Numbered from the stretch's first letter, positions 1 to 8,850 are shown. The stretch is 64,000 nucleotides of DNA from Eublepharis macularius (GCF_028583425.1 NC_072794.1:23929232-23993231), one strand, 5' to 3'. Notes: generated by a model not told the origin, from the sequence alone. Numbers and translations: made by a program.

Positions 1-184
1 CTGTGCCTCCACACATGGGACTGCGCAGGCGCAGGCCAGCCGCCGGAGAATTTTCTAGAGCTTCCATGGCTCCGAAGGGGCCGTTTGTCGCGCGCCTCAG
101 CGACCGTTTTCCCGCCCAAACGGTCACGTGATCCTCCAGCGACCAACGGCCCCTTCCCTCAGTTCTCTTCTTGCCGCCGCTTGG
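1..184. repeat. DIRS left terminal inverted repeat (outer tip missing)
   Basis: Bases from about 12 to 184 are the reverse complement of 5861 to about 6030, with only a few mismatches and small gaps. The repeat contains GC-rich sequence with CACGTG at about 126 and probably holds the element promoter (inference). The first 11 bases differ from the right end. They match the left half of the ICR instead, which shows that the two tips of this element are not identical. Confidence 0.9.
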
Positions 185-368
185 AGAGAACGTGAGCTTC
201 GTTGCTCTGTGCTTTTTTGTGCTTCGTGCTTTATTCTGACTGATTGCTTGGCTTTTGACTTCGGACTTCGTGACCTCGACTATTCTTCGGATCTCGTTTT
301 GGACATTGTTGTGGACTCGGTAATTTGACTCGGACTGTTTTTGACCTTCCTTTCGCGTGCCCCTGAAG

Positions 369-2528
369 ATGGCCTCAAAGGCTCTCTTCAAGCATTGCCT
401 CCAATGCCACACGAAAATGGCCAAAACCGATGGCCATGAACTGTGCCTGTTCTGTTTGGGAGAGACCCATAATGTGACGGCCTGTAAAATTTGCCAGGGC
501 TTCACCAGCAAGGCCCGGCAGGAGCGCAAGGCCCGATTGAATTCCTCCCTGTGGCAGAAGGTCATGTCCGGAGGCGCTCCGTTGCCCTCCTCCAAGGCCG
601 GCCCAAGCCCCTCTGCCGAACGGCATTCCAGAGCTGGCTCAGTGGCCTCCGCGAGGTCGGGGTCGAAACCGCGTCCCCCGAGTACCTCGGCGTCGAGAGC
701 GGCCTCTCCAGCGCAGGGACCGGTGCGGCCGCCCCGTAGCGCGTCATCTACCAGGTCGGATCCGAGACCAGCTTCGGAACCGAGGATCCTGGTACCGAGT
801 CCCCGGTCGGAACCGACGGTCGGATCGGTTCCGATGAAGCCTAAGAGGTCGAAGCCGAGGTCCCCTTCGAAGGCGAGGAGCGCGTCGGTTCCGAGGTCTT
901 CTTCGGAACCACCGAAGAAGAAGAAAAAGACCAAGCACCATCGGTCGCCGCGTCCCGCTCCTCAGGAGGAGGTCATCGTGCTTCCTCACACGCCTTCCCC
1001 TCACCTGGGCTCCCCGGAGCCAGAGGACATCTCCGTGCAGGTGCCGGATCCGATGGCCTTCGAGACGGTGCCCGCGGAATTCTCGTCGGGGCCGGAGCCG
1101 AGCCCGCACCGTCGGAGCCGACCATCGCTTGCCCTTCGGTCGCCGAGGCTGGAACCGAGCCCATCTCCTCGTCGGAGCCGTCCGTCGCCTGTCCGTCCGT
1201 CTCCACCTCTGGTCGGTCGTGAGCGGCATGGTTCCGGGGACAGTGTCCGATCAGTCCGGTCCACTGCGTCCCGGCATCGGCAGGCTTCCTACCTCCCCTC
1301 GCCATACCGTTGCCAATGGGAGGGGGCACCTGCGGGCTTCTCCGTGTCGGAACCGAGGCCTTCGACGTCGAGGTCGGCGTGGGCTCCCCCTCCGCTCCAG
1401 GTTCCGGAATCCCAGCTCGGTTCCGATGAGGAGGATGTCGAGAGCTTTGGCGGCTACCAGTCGGAGTCCTGGTCCGAACCATCGCCAGCTGAGGAGCTAG
1501 TGCCATCTGCGGACTCGCCATTCGAGGACCTCCGCATCTACGCCGATCAGATGGCAAGGATGGCCAAGGCTCTCGAGATGGACATCTCTTCGGCACTTCC
1601 CCAGACCAAGGACAAGCTCCTCAAACGTATCTATGGAGATAATCCGGCGTACGTAGGCTTCCCCATGCTCGAGGGTATTGAGGAGATTGTGGAGAAGGTG
1701 TGGCAGGTGCCCTGTGATCAACCTCCAACGTCCAAGCGCATCGAGCAGCTTTACAAGATCAAGCAGGGCACCTGGCCGGCGTTGGTGAAACACCCTCCAC
1801 CTTCCTCCTTGGTCACAGAGGAGTTCAACCCCCGACGATCGGGTCACTCCTCGGTGCCTGCCGATAAAGAGGGCAAGAAGCTTGATGCCATGGGCAGGCG
1901 CCAGTACATCGTCGCTTCGCTGGGTCTGAGGATTGCCAACTACCAGACCATCATGGCAGGGTACCAGCTGTACCTCTGGGAGAAGTTGGCATCCTATACC
2001 CGGGACCTCCCTCCTGAGCAGAAGGCTGTGGTGTCCCTGCTACAGACGGAGGCTGTGAGGCTGTCTAAGCAGCAGATGAACGCTGGGAGCCACGCTGCTG
2101 ACACTGCTGCTAGAGGGATGGCGTCGGCGGTGGTCCTCAGGCGCCACTCCTGGTTGCGGTCTACGGCCCTGTCCCAAGAGGTGCGTTCCAGGGTGGAGAG
2201 CATGCCCTTTGAAGGGGACTCGCTGTTCTCCAAATCGACCGACGAGACCCTGAAAAAGAAAAAAGAGGACAGGCAGACGGCGCGGTCCTTGGGTCTGGCT
2301 CCAGCGGACAAGCCCTCCTCCAGGTCACGGTACGCTCCCCGGTCCGGCCCTTACCACTACCAGGGCAGATACCAACAGCAGCGGCCGGGCTATCATCAGT
2401 ATCCTGCCTACCAGCAGCGGCCCTACCCTCCCTCACAACAGCAGAGGAGGCGTCGGCCCTTCAAGCCTCGTCAGGCACAGCAACCGGCCCTGCAGAAAGA
2501 CCAGCAGGGCGCCGGGAGGCAGTACTGA
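369..2528 (+). CDS. gag: DIRS Gag-like protein, 719 aa
   Basis: This is the first ORF of the DIRS element and the likely structural nucleic-acid-binding protein. I chose the ATG at 369 (context GAAGATGG) over an in-frame GTG at 357. An N-terminal Cys/His cluster (C10, C13, H23, C26, C29, H34, C39, C42) resembles a zinc-binding module. Residues of roughly 75-360 are a Ser/Pro/Arg-rich low-complexity region with a basic PPKKKKKTK stretch near residue 181, a possible nuclear localisation signal. A folded helical region follows (about 380-650), then a Tyr/Gln/Arg-rich tail from about residue 655. The frame ends at a single TGA (2526-2528), and the next ORF continues in the same frame. Long antisense ORFs over this region are shadows of its codon bias. 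Confidence 0.85.
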   Translation: MASKALFKHCLQCHTKMAKTDGHELCLFCLGETHNVTACKICQGFTSKARQERKARLNSSLWQKVMSGGAPLPSSKAGPSPSAERHSRAGSVASARSGSKPRPPSTSASRAASPAQGPVRPPRSASSTRSDPRPASEPRILVPSPRSEPTVGSVPMKPKRSKPRSPSKARSASVPRSSSEPPKKKKKTKHHRSPRPAPQEEVIVLPHTPSPHLGSPEPEDISVQVPDPMAFETVPAEFSSGPEPSPHRRSRPSLALRSPRLEPSPSPRRSRPSPVRPSPPLVGRERHGSGDSVRSVRSTASRHRQASYLPSPYRCQWEGAPAGFSVSEPRPSTSRSAWAPPPLQVPESQLGSDEEDVESFGGYQSESWSEPSPAEELVPSADSPFEDLRIYADQMARMAKALEMDISSALPQTKDKLLKRIYGDNPAYVGFPMLEGIEEIVEKVWQVPCDQPPTSKRIEQLYKIKQGTWPALVKHPPPSSLVTEEFNPRRSGHSSVPADKEGKKLDAMGRRQYIVASLGLRIANYQTIMAGYQLYLWEKLASYTRDLPPEQKAVVSLLQTEAVRLSKQQMNAGSHAADTAARGMASAVVLRRHSWLRSTALSQEVRSRVESMPFEGDSLFSKSTDETLKKKKEDRQTARSLGLAPADKPSSRSRYAPRSGPYHYQGRYQQQRPGYHQYPAYQQRPYPPSQQQRRRRPFKPRQAQQPALQKDQQGAGRQY

Positions 2529-4058
2529 CAGGTCGCGCCAGCCGTACCCCCGAACTTTACGGACAGACTTAGTCCACTCCTCTCTGAGTGGGAGTCAATA
2601 ACATCTGACTCATGGGTCTTAACTATTGTTGAACTGGGGTACGGGCTGGAGTTTGTTGAGCTGCCTAGATGCAGTTCACCCCTGACAGCTGTCAATAACA
2701 CTATGGCCGAGCTGGATGCGGAGATCGTGTCGCTCTTGGCCAAGGGTGCTGTGGAAGAATTGCCCTATGACGACTCTGTAAAGGGTTTCTTCTCTAGGTT
2801 CTTCCTGGTCCCTAAGAAGGATGGGGGCTTACGTCCCATCTTAGATCTGAGGGGGCTTAATGCCTTCCTCAAGGTGACCAAATTCAAAATGGTAACGTTG
2901 GCGGCTGTGATCGCCTTGCTGAAACAGGGGGATTGGTTTGCGGTTCTTGACTTAAAAGACGCATACTTTCACGTGGGCATACGGAAGGAGCACAGGAAAT
3001 ACCTGAGCTTTGTTTATCGGCAAAGGGTTTTCCGGTATAAGGTGCTCCCCTTTGGCCTGTCCACTGCCCCACGAGTGTTCACTAAATGTGTGGCCCCTGT
3101 GGTTTCCTTCCTACGGGAAGAAGGTTGTACTATCTTTCCGTACCTCGATGACTGGCTCATCGTGGCTGACTCAGAGTCTAGGCTGGTGCAGGACATTGGC
3201 TTGGTACTTAGCACGTGCCAACGCCTGGGGCTCCTGGTGAACTTGGAGAAATCCAAACTGGTGCCCAACTGCAAGGTGTCCTACATTGGTGCACTTTTGG
3301 ACTCTGTGGAGGGTAAGGCCCTGCTCCCCTTGGAGAGGGCTCGGTCCCTAAGGGGTCTAGTGTCCATGTTTAAAAGGAACCGGTTCCAGTCTGTGCGCGC
3401 TATCCAGTGCTTACTAGGGCATATGGCAGCAGCCACCTCTGTGGTGCCTTTCGCTAGGCTGCGTATGCGCCCTCTCCAGAACTGGTTTGTGCGGAGGTAC
3501 GATGCTCTACTGCACCCTCCGTCCCTCAAATTCTCTATCCCGAGGGTCATCCTCTCCTCCTTGGACTGGTGGCTGTCTGATGACAACTTGTTTAGAGGGA
3601 CCCCTTTTGGGTATCAACACCATGACATCACGGTTACCACTGATGCCTCTCTGATGGGATGGGGTGCTTACTGTGGTGATGTGGCTGTGCAAGATGTCTG
3701 GTCTGACAGGGAAAAGACCCTCCATATCAATGTGCTTGAACTAAGGGCCATTCGTTTCGCACTTGTGTCTCTTACAGCACTGCTGAGAAATCGTCATGTC
3801 TTGGTGCAGACGGACAACACGACTGCCATGTACTACGTGAATCAGCAGGGGGGCACAGTGTCCATGGCCCTGTGCCGGGAAGCCACACTCACTTGGCAGT
3901 GGGCTATCAAGAACGGCGTGTCGCTCCGTGCTATACACGTGGCTGGGTCAGACAATGCCCGGGCAGATGCCCTCAGCAGGGTCCCTTTACTGGAACACGA
4001 GTGGGAACTGAACGTAGAGTACGTTGGGCGATCTTCCAGATGTGGGGTCATCCAGTGA
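2529..4058 (+). CDS. pol: DIRS reverse transcriptase-RNase H
   Basis: The frame is open from the codon right after the gag TGA, through an internal ATG at 2703, to a TGA at 4056-4058. Reverse transcriptase motifs include KKDGGLRPILDLRGLN and the catalytic YLDD box (residues 205-208 counted from 2529). RNase H follows, with TTDASLMGWG near residue 372, HINVLELRAI, and QTDNTTAMYYVNQQGG with its Asp near 429. The 58 codons between the gag stop and the ATG at 2703 are also coding-like, so the protein either starts at 2703 or is made by readthrough of the UGA. Homology leaves this frame near 4020 and continues one frame back, so the last dozen residues here are probably spurious. Confidence 0.88.
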   Translation, partial: QVAPAVPPNFTDRLSPLLSEWESITSDSWVLTIVELGYGLEFVELPRCSSPLTAVNNTMAELDAEIVSLLAKGAVEELPYDDSVKGFFSRFFLVPKKDGGLRPILDLRGLNAFLKVTKFKMVTLAAVIALLKQGDWFAVLDLKDAYFHVGIRKEHRKYLSFVYRQRVFRYKVLPFGLSTAPRVFTKCVAPVVSFLREEGCTIFPYLDDWLIVADSESRLVQDIGLVLSTCQRLGLLVNLEKSKLVPNCKVSYIGALLDSVEGKALLPLERARSLRGLVSMFKRNRFQSVRAIQCLLGHMAAATSVVPFARLRMRPLQNWFVRRYDALLHPPSLKFSIPRVILSSLDWWLSDDNLFRGTPFGYQHHDITVTTDASLMGWGAYCGDVAVQDVWSDREKTLHINVLELRAIRFALVSLTALLRNRHVLVQTDNTTAMYYVNQQGGTVSMALCREATLTWQWAIKNGVSLRAIHVAGSDNARADALSRVPLLEHEWELNVEYVGRSSRCGVIQ

Positions 4059-4420
4059 TAGATGTGTTCGCCACTGCGGCGACCACCAAGGCCCACACGT
4101 TCTGTTCCAGGGCAGGGAGCAACCCCCTCTCTATTGGGGATGCCTTCCAGTTTACGTGGACGCAGGGCTTGCACTACATGTTTCCTCCGTTCCCCTTGAT
4201 TCCCAGGGTCCTGTGCAAGATAGAGGAGGACGGGACGGACTGCATCCTAGTGGCCCCCTTCTGGCCACGGCAGGTTTGGTTCCCGAAGCTCCTGCGGATG
4301 TCCAAACGGACGTATGTGAGTCTGCCTCCTCGGCAAGACCTTCTCCTAAACGGGAGCCTAGTCCACCACGATCCCAAGCAGCTGCACCTAACGGCTTGGC
4401 GGATCGTTCCTCCCCGATAG
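4020..4420 (+). CDS. C-terminal extension of DIRS RT-RNase H, displaced into the -1 frame
   Basis: In the frame of 3872-4420, residues such as WGHPVIDVFAT, FCSRAG, PLSIGDAF, FPPFPLIPRVL and LVAPFWPRQVWFP give the pattern that normally follows RNase H in DIRS elements. It connects to the 2529-4058 ORF only through a one-base shift near 4015-4026. A one-base deletion in this copy explains it best, since I see no slippery heptamer there. The region also overlaps the 5' part of the recombinase ORF in a third frame. The start coordinate is approximate, because this is a continuation and not an independent ORF. Confidence 0.7.
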
Positions 4421-5436
4421 GCTTTACTGACGAGGTACAGAGGGTCCTCCTGAATGCTCGTCGGCCATCCACTAGGCGCGCTTATGCGGCCAAGTGGCGC
4501 AGGTTTGAGCTCTGGGCACTTGCCAGAGGGGTGGTGCCTGACAGCAGTCCCTTGGGGGTTGTATTCGAGTATTTGTGCCACTTGCGTGGTATGGGCTTGA
4601 AGGTTTCCTCCCTCAAGGTCCACCTGGCAGCGATATCAGCTGCTCACACCCGAGTTGAGGGTGCTACGGTGTTTTCTCACCCACAATCCCGCCAGTTCCT
4701 TAAGGGCATGTACAATCTTTACCCACCTGTGTCTGCGCCAGTGCCTCGGTGGTCACTGTCCTTGGTGCTCTCACATCTCATGTTGCCTCCATTTGAACCT
4801 ATGGCTACATGCCCCTTGGATATGCTATCCTACAAGGTAGCATTCTTGGTGGCCGTCACGTCGGCCAGAAGGGTCAGTGAACTGTCTGCACTGCGGTCTG
4901 ACCCTCCCTTTCTTGTGTTTCATCCCAACAAGGTGGTCCTGCGTCCCTGCCTTGAGTTCCTGCCCAAGGTGGTGTCCGCCTTCCACCTCTCGCAGGATAT
5001 CTCACTGCCTGCATTCTTTCCTCAACCCTCCTCTAAGGGGGAAAAGGCCCTCCATACCCTAGACTTGAAGAGGGCCCTAGCCTATTACCTGGATAGGACG
5101 AAGGGATTCCGCTCCAGTCCTCACCTGTTTGTATGTTTTGGGGCCAAGGACAAGGGTAGCAGGGCTTCCTCACAGACCCTGTCTAGGTGGATTGTGACGG
5201 CCATTAGCAAGGCCTATTCCCTGGCAGGGGTGGCTTGCCCGCTTCATGTCAGAGCCCACTCCACGCGGTCCCAAGCATCCTCTTCGGCACTCCTCAGGGG
5301 GGTGCCCCTGGTTAACATTTGTAAAGCAGCCACATGGTCCTCTGCAGACACCTTTGTCAGGCATTACGCCGTTGATGTCAATGCGGAGCAGGATGTATCT
5401 GTGGCCAAGGCTGTCTTACACTCCCTCTTTTCCTGA
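4024..5436 (+). CDS. DIRS tyrosine recombinase
   Basis: Up to 470 codons; the recombinase fold proper appears to begin near 4420. An N-terminal core-binding region (RPSTRRAYAAKWRRFELW, about residues 145-165) is followed by a catalytic domain. The first catalytic Arg lies in SARRVSEL (about residues 280-287), the His-x-x-Arg box is HSTR (412-415), a Trp follows in AATWSS, and the nucleophile Tyr is Y448 in VRHYAVDV. All signature residues are present, so the enzyme may be active. It would integrate the circular cDNA without target duplication. The first 130 codons overlap the RT-RNase H extension in another frame, so the true start is uncertain. Confidence 0.88.
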   Translation: MGDLPDVGSSSDRCVRHCGDHQGPHVLFQGREQPPLYWGCLPVYVDAGLALHVSSVPLDSQGPVQDRGGRDGLHPSGPLLATAGLVPEAPADVQTDVCESASSARPSPKREPSPPRSQAAAPNGLADRSSPIGFTDEVQRVLLNARRPSTRRAYAAKWRRFELWALARGVVPDSSPLGVVFEYLCHLRGMGLKVSSLKVHLAAISAAHTRVEGATVFSHPQSRQFLKGMYNLYPPVSAPVPRWSLSLVLSHLMLPPFEPMATCPLDMLSYKVAFLVAVTSARRVSELSALRSDPPFLVFHPNKVVLRPCLEFLPKVVSAFHLSQDISLPAFFPQPSSKGEKALHTLDLKRALAYYLDRTKGFRSSPHLFVCFGAKDKGSRASSQTLSRWIVTAISKAYSLAGVACPLHVRAHSTRSQASSSALLRGVPLVNICKAATWSSADTFVRHYAVDVNAEQDVSVAKAVLHSLFS

Positions 5437-5612
5437 GGGAGTTTTTGGTATGACTTTCTTGACGTACCTGTTGGGTACCCTTGAGTGAAAGTGTGTATAT
5501 ATGTACCTGGGGGTGTGTATATGTGTAAATATTGAGTATTTATGTGTCCTTACACAGTATTTTTACATAGATGTATATATGCATATCTATTTATTGTTGT
5601 TCTTGTTTGCTT

Positions 5613-5618
5613 AATAAA
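5613..5618 (+). terminator. Polyadenylation signal AATAAA of the DIRS element
   Basis: AATAAA lies 177 bases after the recombinase stop, at the end of an AT-rich and GT-rich trailer and just before the ICR. It is the only clear signal between the stop and the right repeat. Confidence 0.65.
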
Positions 5619-5669
5619 ATTGTGTTGGACTTCACCCCCGCCTTCCTTATTGTGTGAAGCTTGGTACAC

Positions 5670-5760
5670 TCCCATGTGTGGAGGCACAGAAGAACGAAGA
5701 TGAAAACAGGGTTAACATACCTGTAACTTATGTTCATCGAGTTCTTCTGTGCTGACACAC
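5670..5760. repeat. DIRS internal complementary region (ICR)
   Basis: Two joined halves can be seen. Positions 5703-5760 are the exact reverse complement of the right tip 6029-6086 (58 of 58). Positions 5670 to about 5689 are the exact reverse complement of bases 1-20, and 5690-5702 should complement the left tip lying outside the window. DIRS ICRs are thought to template completion and circularisation of the cDNA ends. Confidence 0.9.
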
Positions 5761-5860
5761 AACCCTCCCTCCTACCCCGCTGTGAACTCCAATGCACAAT
5801 ACTGTGTTGGCTGTAACGGAAATTGGTGTTTTTAAGGTGTTATGGCTGAAGTGTGTTGGT

Positions 5861-6086
5861 CAAGCGGCGGCAAGGGAGAACTGAGGGAAGGGGCCGTTGG
5901 TCGCTGGAGGATCACGTGACCGTTTGGGCGGGAAAACGGTCGCTGAGGCGCGCGACAAACGGCCCCTTCGGAGCCATGGAAGCTCTAGAAAATTCTCCGG
6001 CGGCTGGCCTGCGCCTGCGCAGTCCCATGTGTGTCAGCACAGAAGAACTCGATGAACATAAGTTACAGGTATGTTAACCCTGTTTT
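5861..6086. repeat. DIRS right terminal inverted repeat
   Basis: Positions 5861 to about 6030 mirror 12-184 in inverse orientation. The outer 58 bases (6029-6086) are reproduced in inverse orientation in the ICR. Host-like sequence begins right after 6086. Confidence 0.9.
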
Positions 6087-6287
6087 ATTACATTTTGCGA
6101 GCTGCTTTGAACAGGTCTTGGAAGAGTCTGCAGATAAATATTTTAAATAAACACATCGTTTTGCTGCCCTTGCCACCTGGATCCAAGTTTCTGTAAGCTC
6201 TAGATTGGACTTTGCAATGTGCAAGAAATCTAGCTACCATGCACATATAGTTTATAAACAGTTATGTGGGCTTTCAGTTTGCTGCCA

Positions 6288-6511
6288 ACGTAAGGTTGCC
6301 AGCTCCTGGTTGGGAAATTCCTGGAGATTTGGGGGGTGGAGCTTGGAGAGGATGGGGTTTGGGGAAGGGAGGGACTTCAGCTGGTTATAATGCCATAAGT
6401 CCACCTTTTAAGGCAGCCATTTTCTCCAGGGGAACTGATCTCTGTCACCTGGACATCAGTTGTAATTCTGAGAGATCTCGAGCCCCCACCTGGAGGCTAG
6501 CAACCCTATGT
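6288..6511 (+). mobile_element. hAT-like MITE family A, TIR (TA)GGGTTGCCAGC
   Basis: About 200 bp, with GGTTGCCAGCTCC at the left and GCTAGCAACCCT at the right. The body contains GCCATTTTCTCCAGGGGAAC and CTGGAGATCAG-type motifs. Eight copies are visible in this window. The copy at 26269 has a perfect 8-bp target duplication, which places the family in a superfamily with 8-bp target duplications, most likely hAT. Confidence 0.8.
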
Positions 6512-6514
6512 CAA

Positions 6515-6640
6515 CATCATTTGAAGATGCTAGTGTTGACCTTCAAAGCCCTTCATGCTCTGAGACCTATATATCAGGACTGACTGTCCCAGTATCAGTC
6601 TCTGTGCCAGCTACATGCCTTGTATCAATTTCTCCTTCCT
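6515..6640 (+). mobile_element. L2-like LINE 3' fragment
   Basis: Contains the phrase TTGACCTTCAAAGCCCTTCA followed by CATGCTCTGAGACC, typical of the 3' part of amniote L2-type LINEs. Short and degraded. Confidence 0.5.
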
Positions 6641-6644
6641 AACC

Positions 6645-7514
6645 CCTCATCAAAGGTGTATCCCACGCAGGGACAGGATTTTGTGGTTTCCCCATTGTAG
6701 GCGCAGCTGCAGATAAAGCGCAACAGCAACGATTTTGTGGTTTCCCCACAATTTCCCTGCACCAATCCCTCAGAATTGGCCACCCCACCTTCCCCTAGAC
6801 CACCAGGGCTTTTGCAATTTTTTAAAAATGGCACTGAATATCGTTGTATCAATATATTGTACCAATATGTGTACCCGTTTCTCTGAATTCCCAGCTTTCA
6901 TTTAGGTAAAAAAAAGTCTCTTTACCCCTTCTCTTGCAATGGTGTTTTTCCTTATATATCCCCAAGTGAAAGGGCTAGAGATGTACTGTTTTAAAAAATG
7001 AAAGCTGGGAATTCAGAGAACCTGCTGCACCTATTGGTACAACAGTAGATTGATAAAATGATCTTCTAGTGCTGATTTTTTAAGAAAACAAAAGCCCCCT
7101 GCCTGTGGTGGGGAAAAAATGGCTGCCATTAGGGCCAGAAAATCCAAATTTTTCCACCAACAAAACTGCCATCTGGACTTTACTGCAATCTTTCCCAAAA
7201 CTTCAGACCAAAGCAGGTTTGAGAAAGATCAGAGAAAAGCCTGGGGAAATGCTGGTGGTGCAGAAATGCCTCACGATGCAGGAAAAAGCACTGAACTTGG
7301 GGCAGATAGCCCATGTGGAAGCCAAATGAGTGTGGTATGTTCTGCCCCTTCCCGGCCCTTTTCTCTCGCTGTTGTCTATTCAGAAAGTGACAGTATTGTT
7401 GGCCTTTTGTAAGTCCTGCAAGACCGTTCTTGTACTGTAAGAAATATATTGTTTTTTGTAGGTAGGAAATTAATGTGGTTTATACTTTCCTTCAACAACT
7501 TTGTGATTTCTGAG
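6645..7514. other. Intergenic; repeat family J with an inverted pair
   Basis: An imperfect inverted pair, GAATTCCCAGCTTTCAT (about 6885) and ATGAAAGCTGGGAATTC (about 7000), frames a 100-bp spacer. The motif CCACCAGGGCTTTTGC near 6810, the GAAAGCTGGGAATTCAGAGAAC motif and the trailing CACC(T/A)(T/A)T-GGT text recur near 30050-30230, so this is a dispersed repeat. The rest (7023-7514) shows nothing I recognise. A 97-codon ORF at 7119-7412 has no recognisable domain. Confidence 0.45.
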
Positions 7515-7600
7515 GTATATTCGTGCTTTTTTTAACTGTCTGTGAACCACCTTGGGATATGTAGGAAAGACACACTATAAATATTCAAAGTTTTAAAAGT
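7515..7600 (+). mobile_element. L2/CR1-type LINE 3' end fragment
   Basis: TTTTAACTGTCTGTGAACC then CACCTTGGGATATGTAGG and CACTATAAATATTCAAA resemble the 3' terminus of squamate L2-type LINEs. Confidence 0.45.
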
Positions 7601-8221
7601 AAACTCTCTCCAAGTCACTGAGTGATATAACGATCGGTGGTGGAGAATAGAAATGCCGTACCCCAAACAACCCAAACAGATATGTCTTCTAGTCTGTTAT
7701 TTAGATTATCTCCCTTCACCGTTTTGTGCAATAAAAACGAGACGGCAAATTGCTAGAATAACAGTCATTTCCAATGTCTTCCCGAGATTAACAAGGGCAA
7801 TTAATTTTAGCAATTGGATTCATTATGTTAAACATATTAAAGAGAAAAGGAGAAGAGTTCAGTCCTGATTTTCATTTGTTAGTATCCAGGGGTAATTCTC
7901 CAGAGTGTTTTTATGATGATACTCACCGGTACTAGGAACCAGCACCTTTCTTCATGTCTTTCCCAAATCCTAAAGGGGAGCAGAATTGGTGAAAATCAGC
8001 CCACATGAGTATTGGCACTGTCTTTTTAAAACAGAAAGCACTGCTCTTAATGTATATATTACAAAGTCTTTGTGTTCTGTCCCCCGCATCCCTTGATCTT
8101 TGTAGCCAGTGTTCACTTACAATGCTGATAAACTTAACTCAGATTGGGGAGGTTCTGTCTGAATGAAAGCATAACCTTAAAATAAGGCCAGTCTTCACAT
8201 TTTATACTCAGACAATAGCAC
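7601..8221. other. Unique-looking AT-rich intergenic sequence
   Basis: No repeat signature or convincing ORF seen. The stretch of about 7720-7840 looks non-repetitive and would be the first place to test for a conserved non-coding element. Confidence 0.3.
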
Positions 8222-8442
8222 GAGCCACCCTGACCTGTATAGTCCAGGCCAGCCCAATCTCATCAGACCTCAGAAGCTAAGCATGGCTCTCCCAAGTCCT
8301 GGTTGGATGGGAGACCACCAAGGAAGTCCAAGTTCACTACGCAGAGGGAGGCAATGGCAAACTACCTCTGTTCATCTCTTACCTTGAAAACCATACGGGG
8401 ATGCCTGTGACATGACAGCACTTCACCTACACACACACACAG
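8222..8442 (+). mobile_element. 5S rRNA-derived SINE
   Basis: The head follows the 5S rRNA internal control region: CCCAATCTCATCAGACCT, CAGAAGCTAAGCATGG and GGTTGGATGGGAGACC. A SINE body (GGCAATGGCAAACTACCTCTG) and a (CA)n tail follow. It is not a real 5S gene: the 3' end of 5S is missing and the head has many substitutions. Related copies lie at 14752 (+) and 58576 (-). Confidence 0.8.
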
Positions 8443-8500
8443 CCCAAGCCATCAGAGGATTCCAAATACATGAACCCTTGCTTCCATTTGTGCCCCACAT

Positions 8501-8850
8501 CTACAAGAGATGACACTCACGTGAAGGGAGTCGCAATGTTAGCCAGGAAGCCAAGTTTTAAAAGACAGATCGGAAGGCTTTGTCAATTTCCCCTCTCTAC
8601 AGAGACAACAAAGATGGCTCCTCAGAGGGTTTGTTTATTCCCTCTTCACCTCTGGAAGGCTCTGCCAGTTTCACCTCTCCTGCTAGGAGGCAAAGAGGAA
8701 ATAAACAAACCCTCTGAGGAGCCATCTTTGCTGGCTCTGTAGAAAGGGGAAATTGACAAAGCCTTCTGATCTGTCTTTTAAAACTCGGCTTCCCAGCTAA
8801 CACTGTGACTTCCTTCATGTGAACGTCCTCATGTAATTTGTCTCTTGTAG
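8501..8850. repeat. Foldback element F, 350 bp with long inverted arms
   Basis: The ends are CTACAAGAGA (8501) and TCTCTTGTAG (8850). The arms stay complementary through GTTTTAAAAGACAGATC / GATCTGTCTTTTAAAAC and GATGGCTCCTCAGAGGGTTT / AAACCCTCTGAGGAGCCATC, with a small loop near 8665. Both strands give shadow ORFs. No transposase is seen, so it is probably a non-autonomous DNA element. Confidence 0.75.

Larger units (their letters stand above)
1..6086 (+). mobile_element. DIRS-type tyrosine-recombinase retrotransposon, left tip cut by window edge
   Basis: The order is: left terminal inverted repeat, gag ORF, RT-RNase H ORF, tyrosine recombinase ORF, polyA signal, internal complementary region (ICR), right terminal inverted repeat. 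The inverted ends together with an ICR copying the outer tips are the defining layout of DIRS elements, which integrate as circles through a tyrosine recombinase and make no target duplication. Gag and recombinase are open over their full length and the RT frame has a single break near 4020, so the insertion is probably young. The right end lies at about 6086. The left tip, roughly 25-60 bases, lies upstream of base 1. The element is about 16 kb upstream of the FMO start codon in the same orientation. Confidence 0.93.

Noticed and set aside
744..1596. Long antisense and alternative-frame ORFs (161, 207 and 123 codons) over the DIRS gag
   Set aside because: Arg/Pro-rich shadows of the GC-rich gag spacer; the gag frame itself has a zinc-like cluster and consistent family features.
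4024..4420. N-terminal 130 codons of the recombinase ORF as a separate domain
   Set aside because: This stretch is the RT-RNase H extension read in another frame; it has no recombinase-like motifs.
8222..8442. Genuine 5S rRNA gene
   Set aside because: The 5S similarity covers only the head and is diverged; a SINE body and tail follow, and similar copies occur elsewhere.
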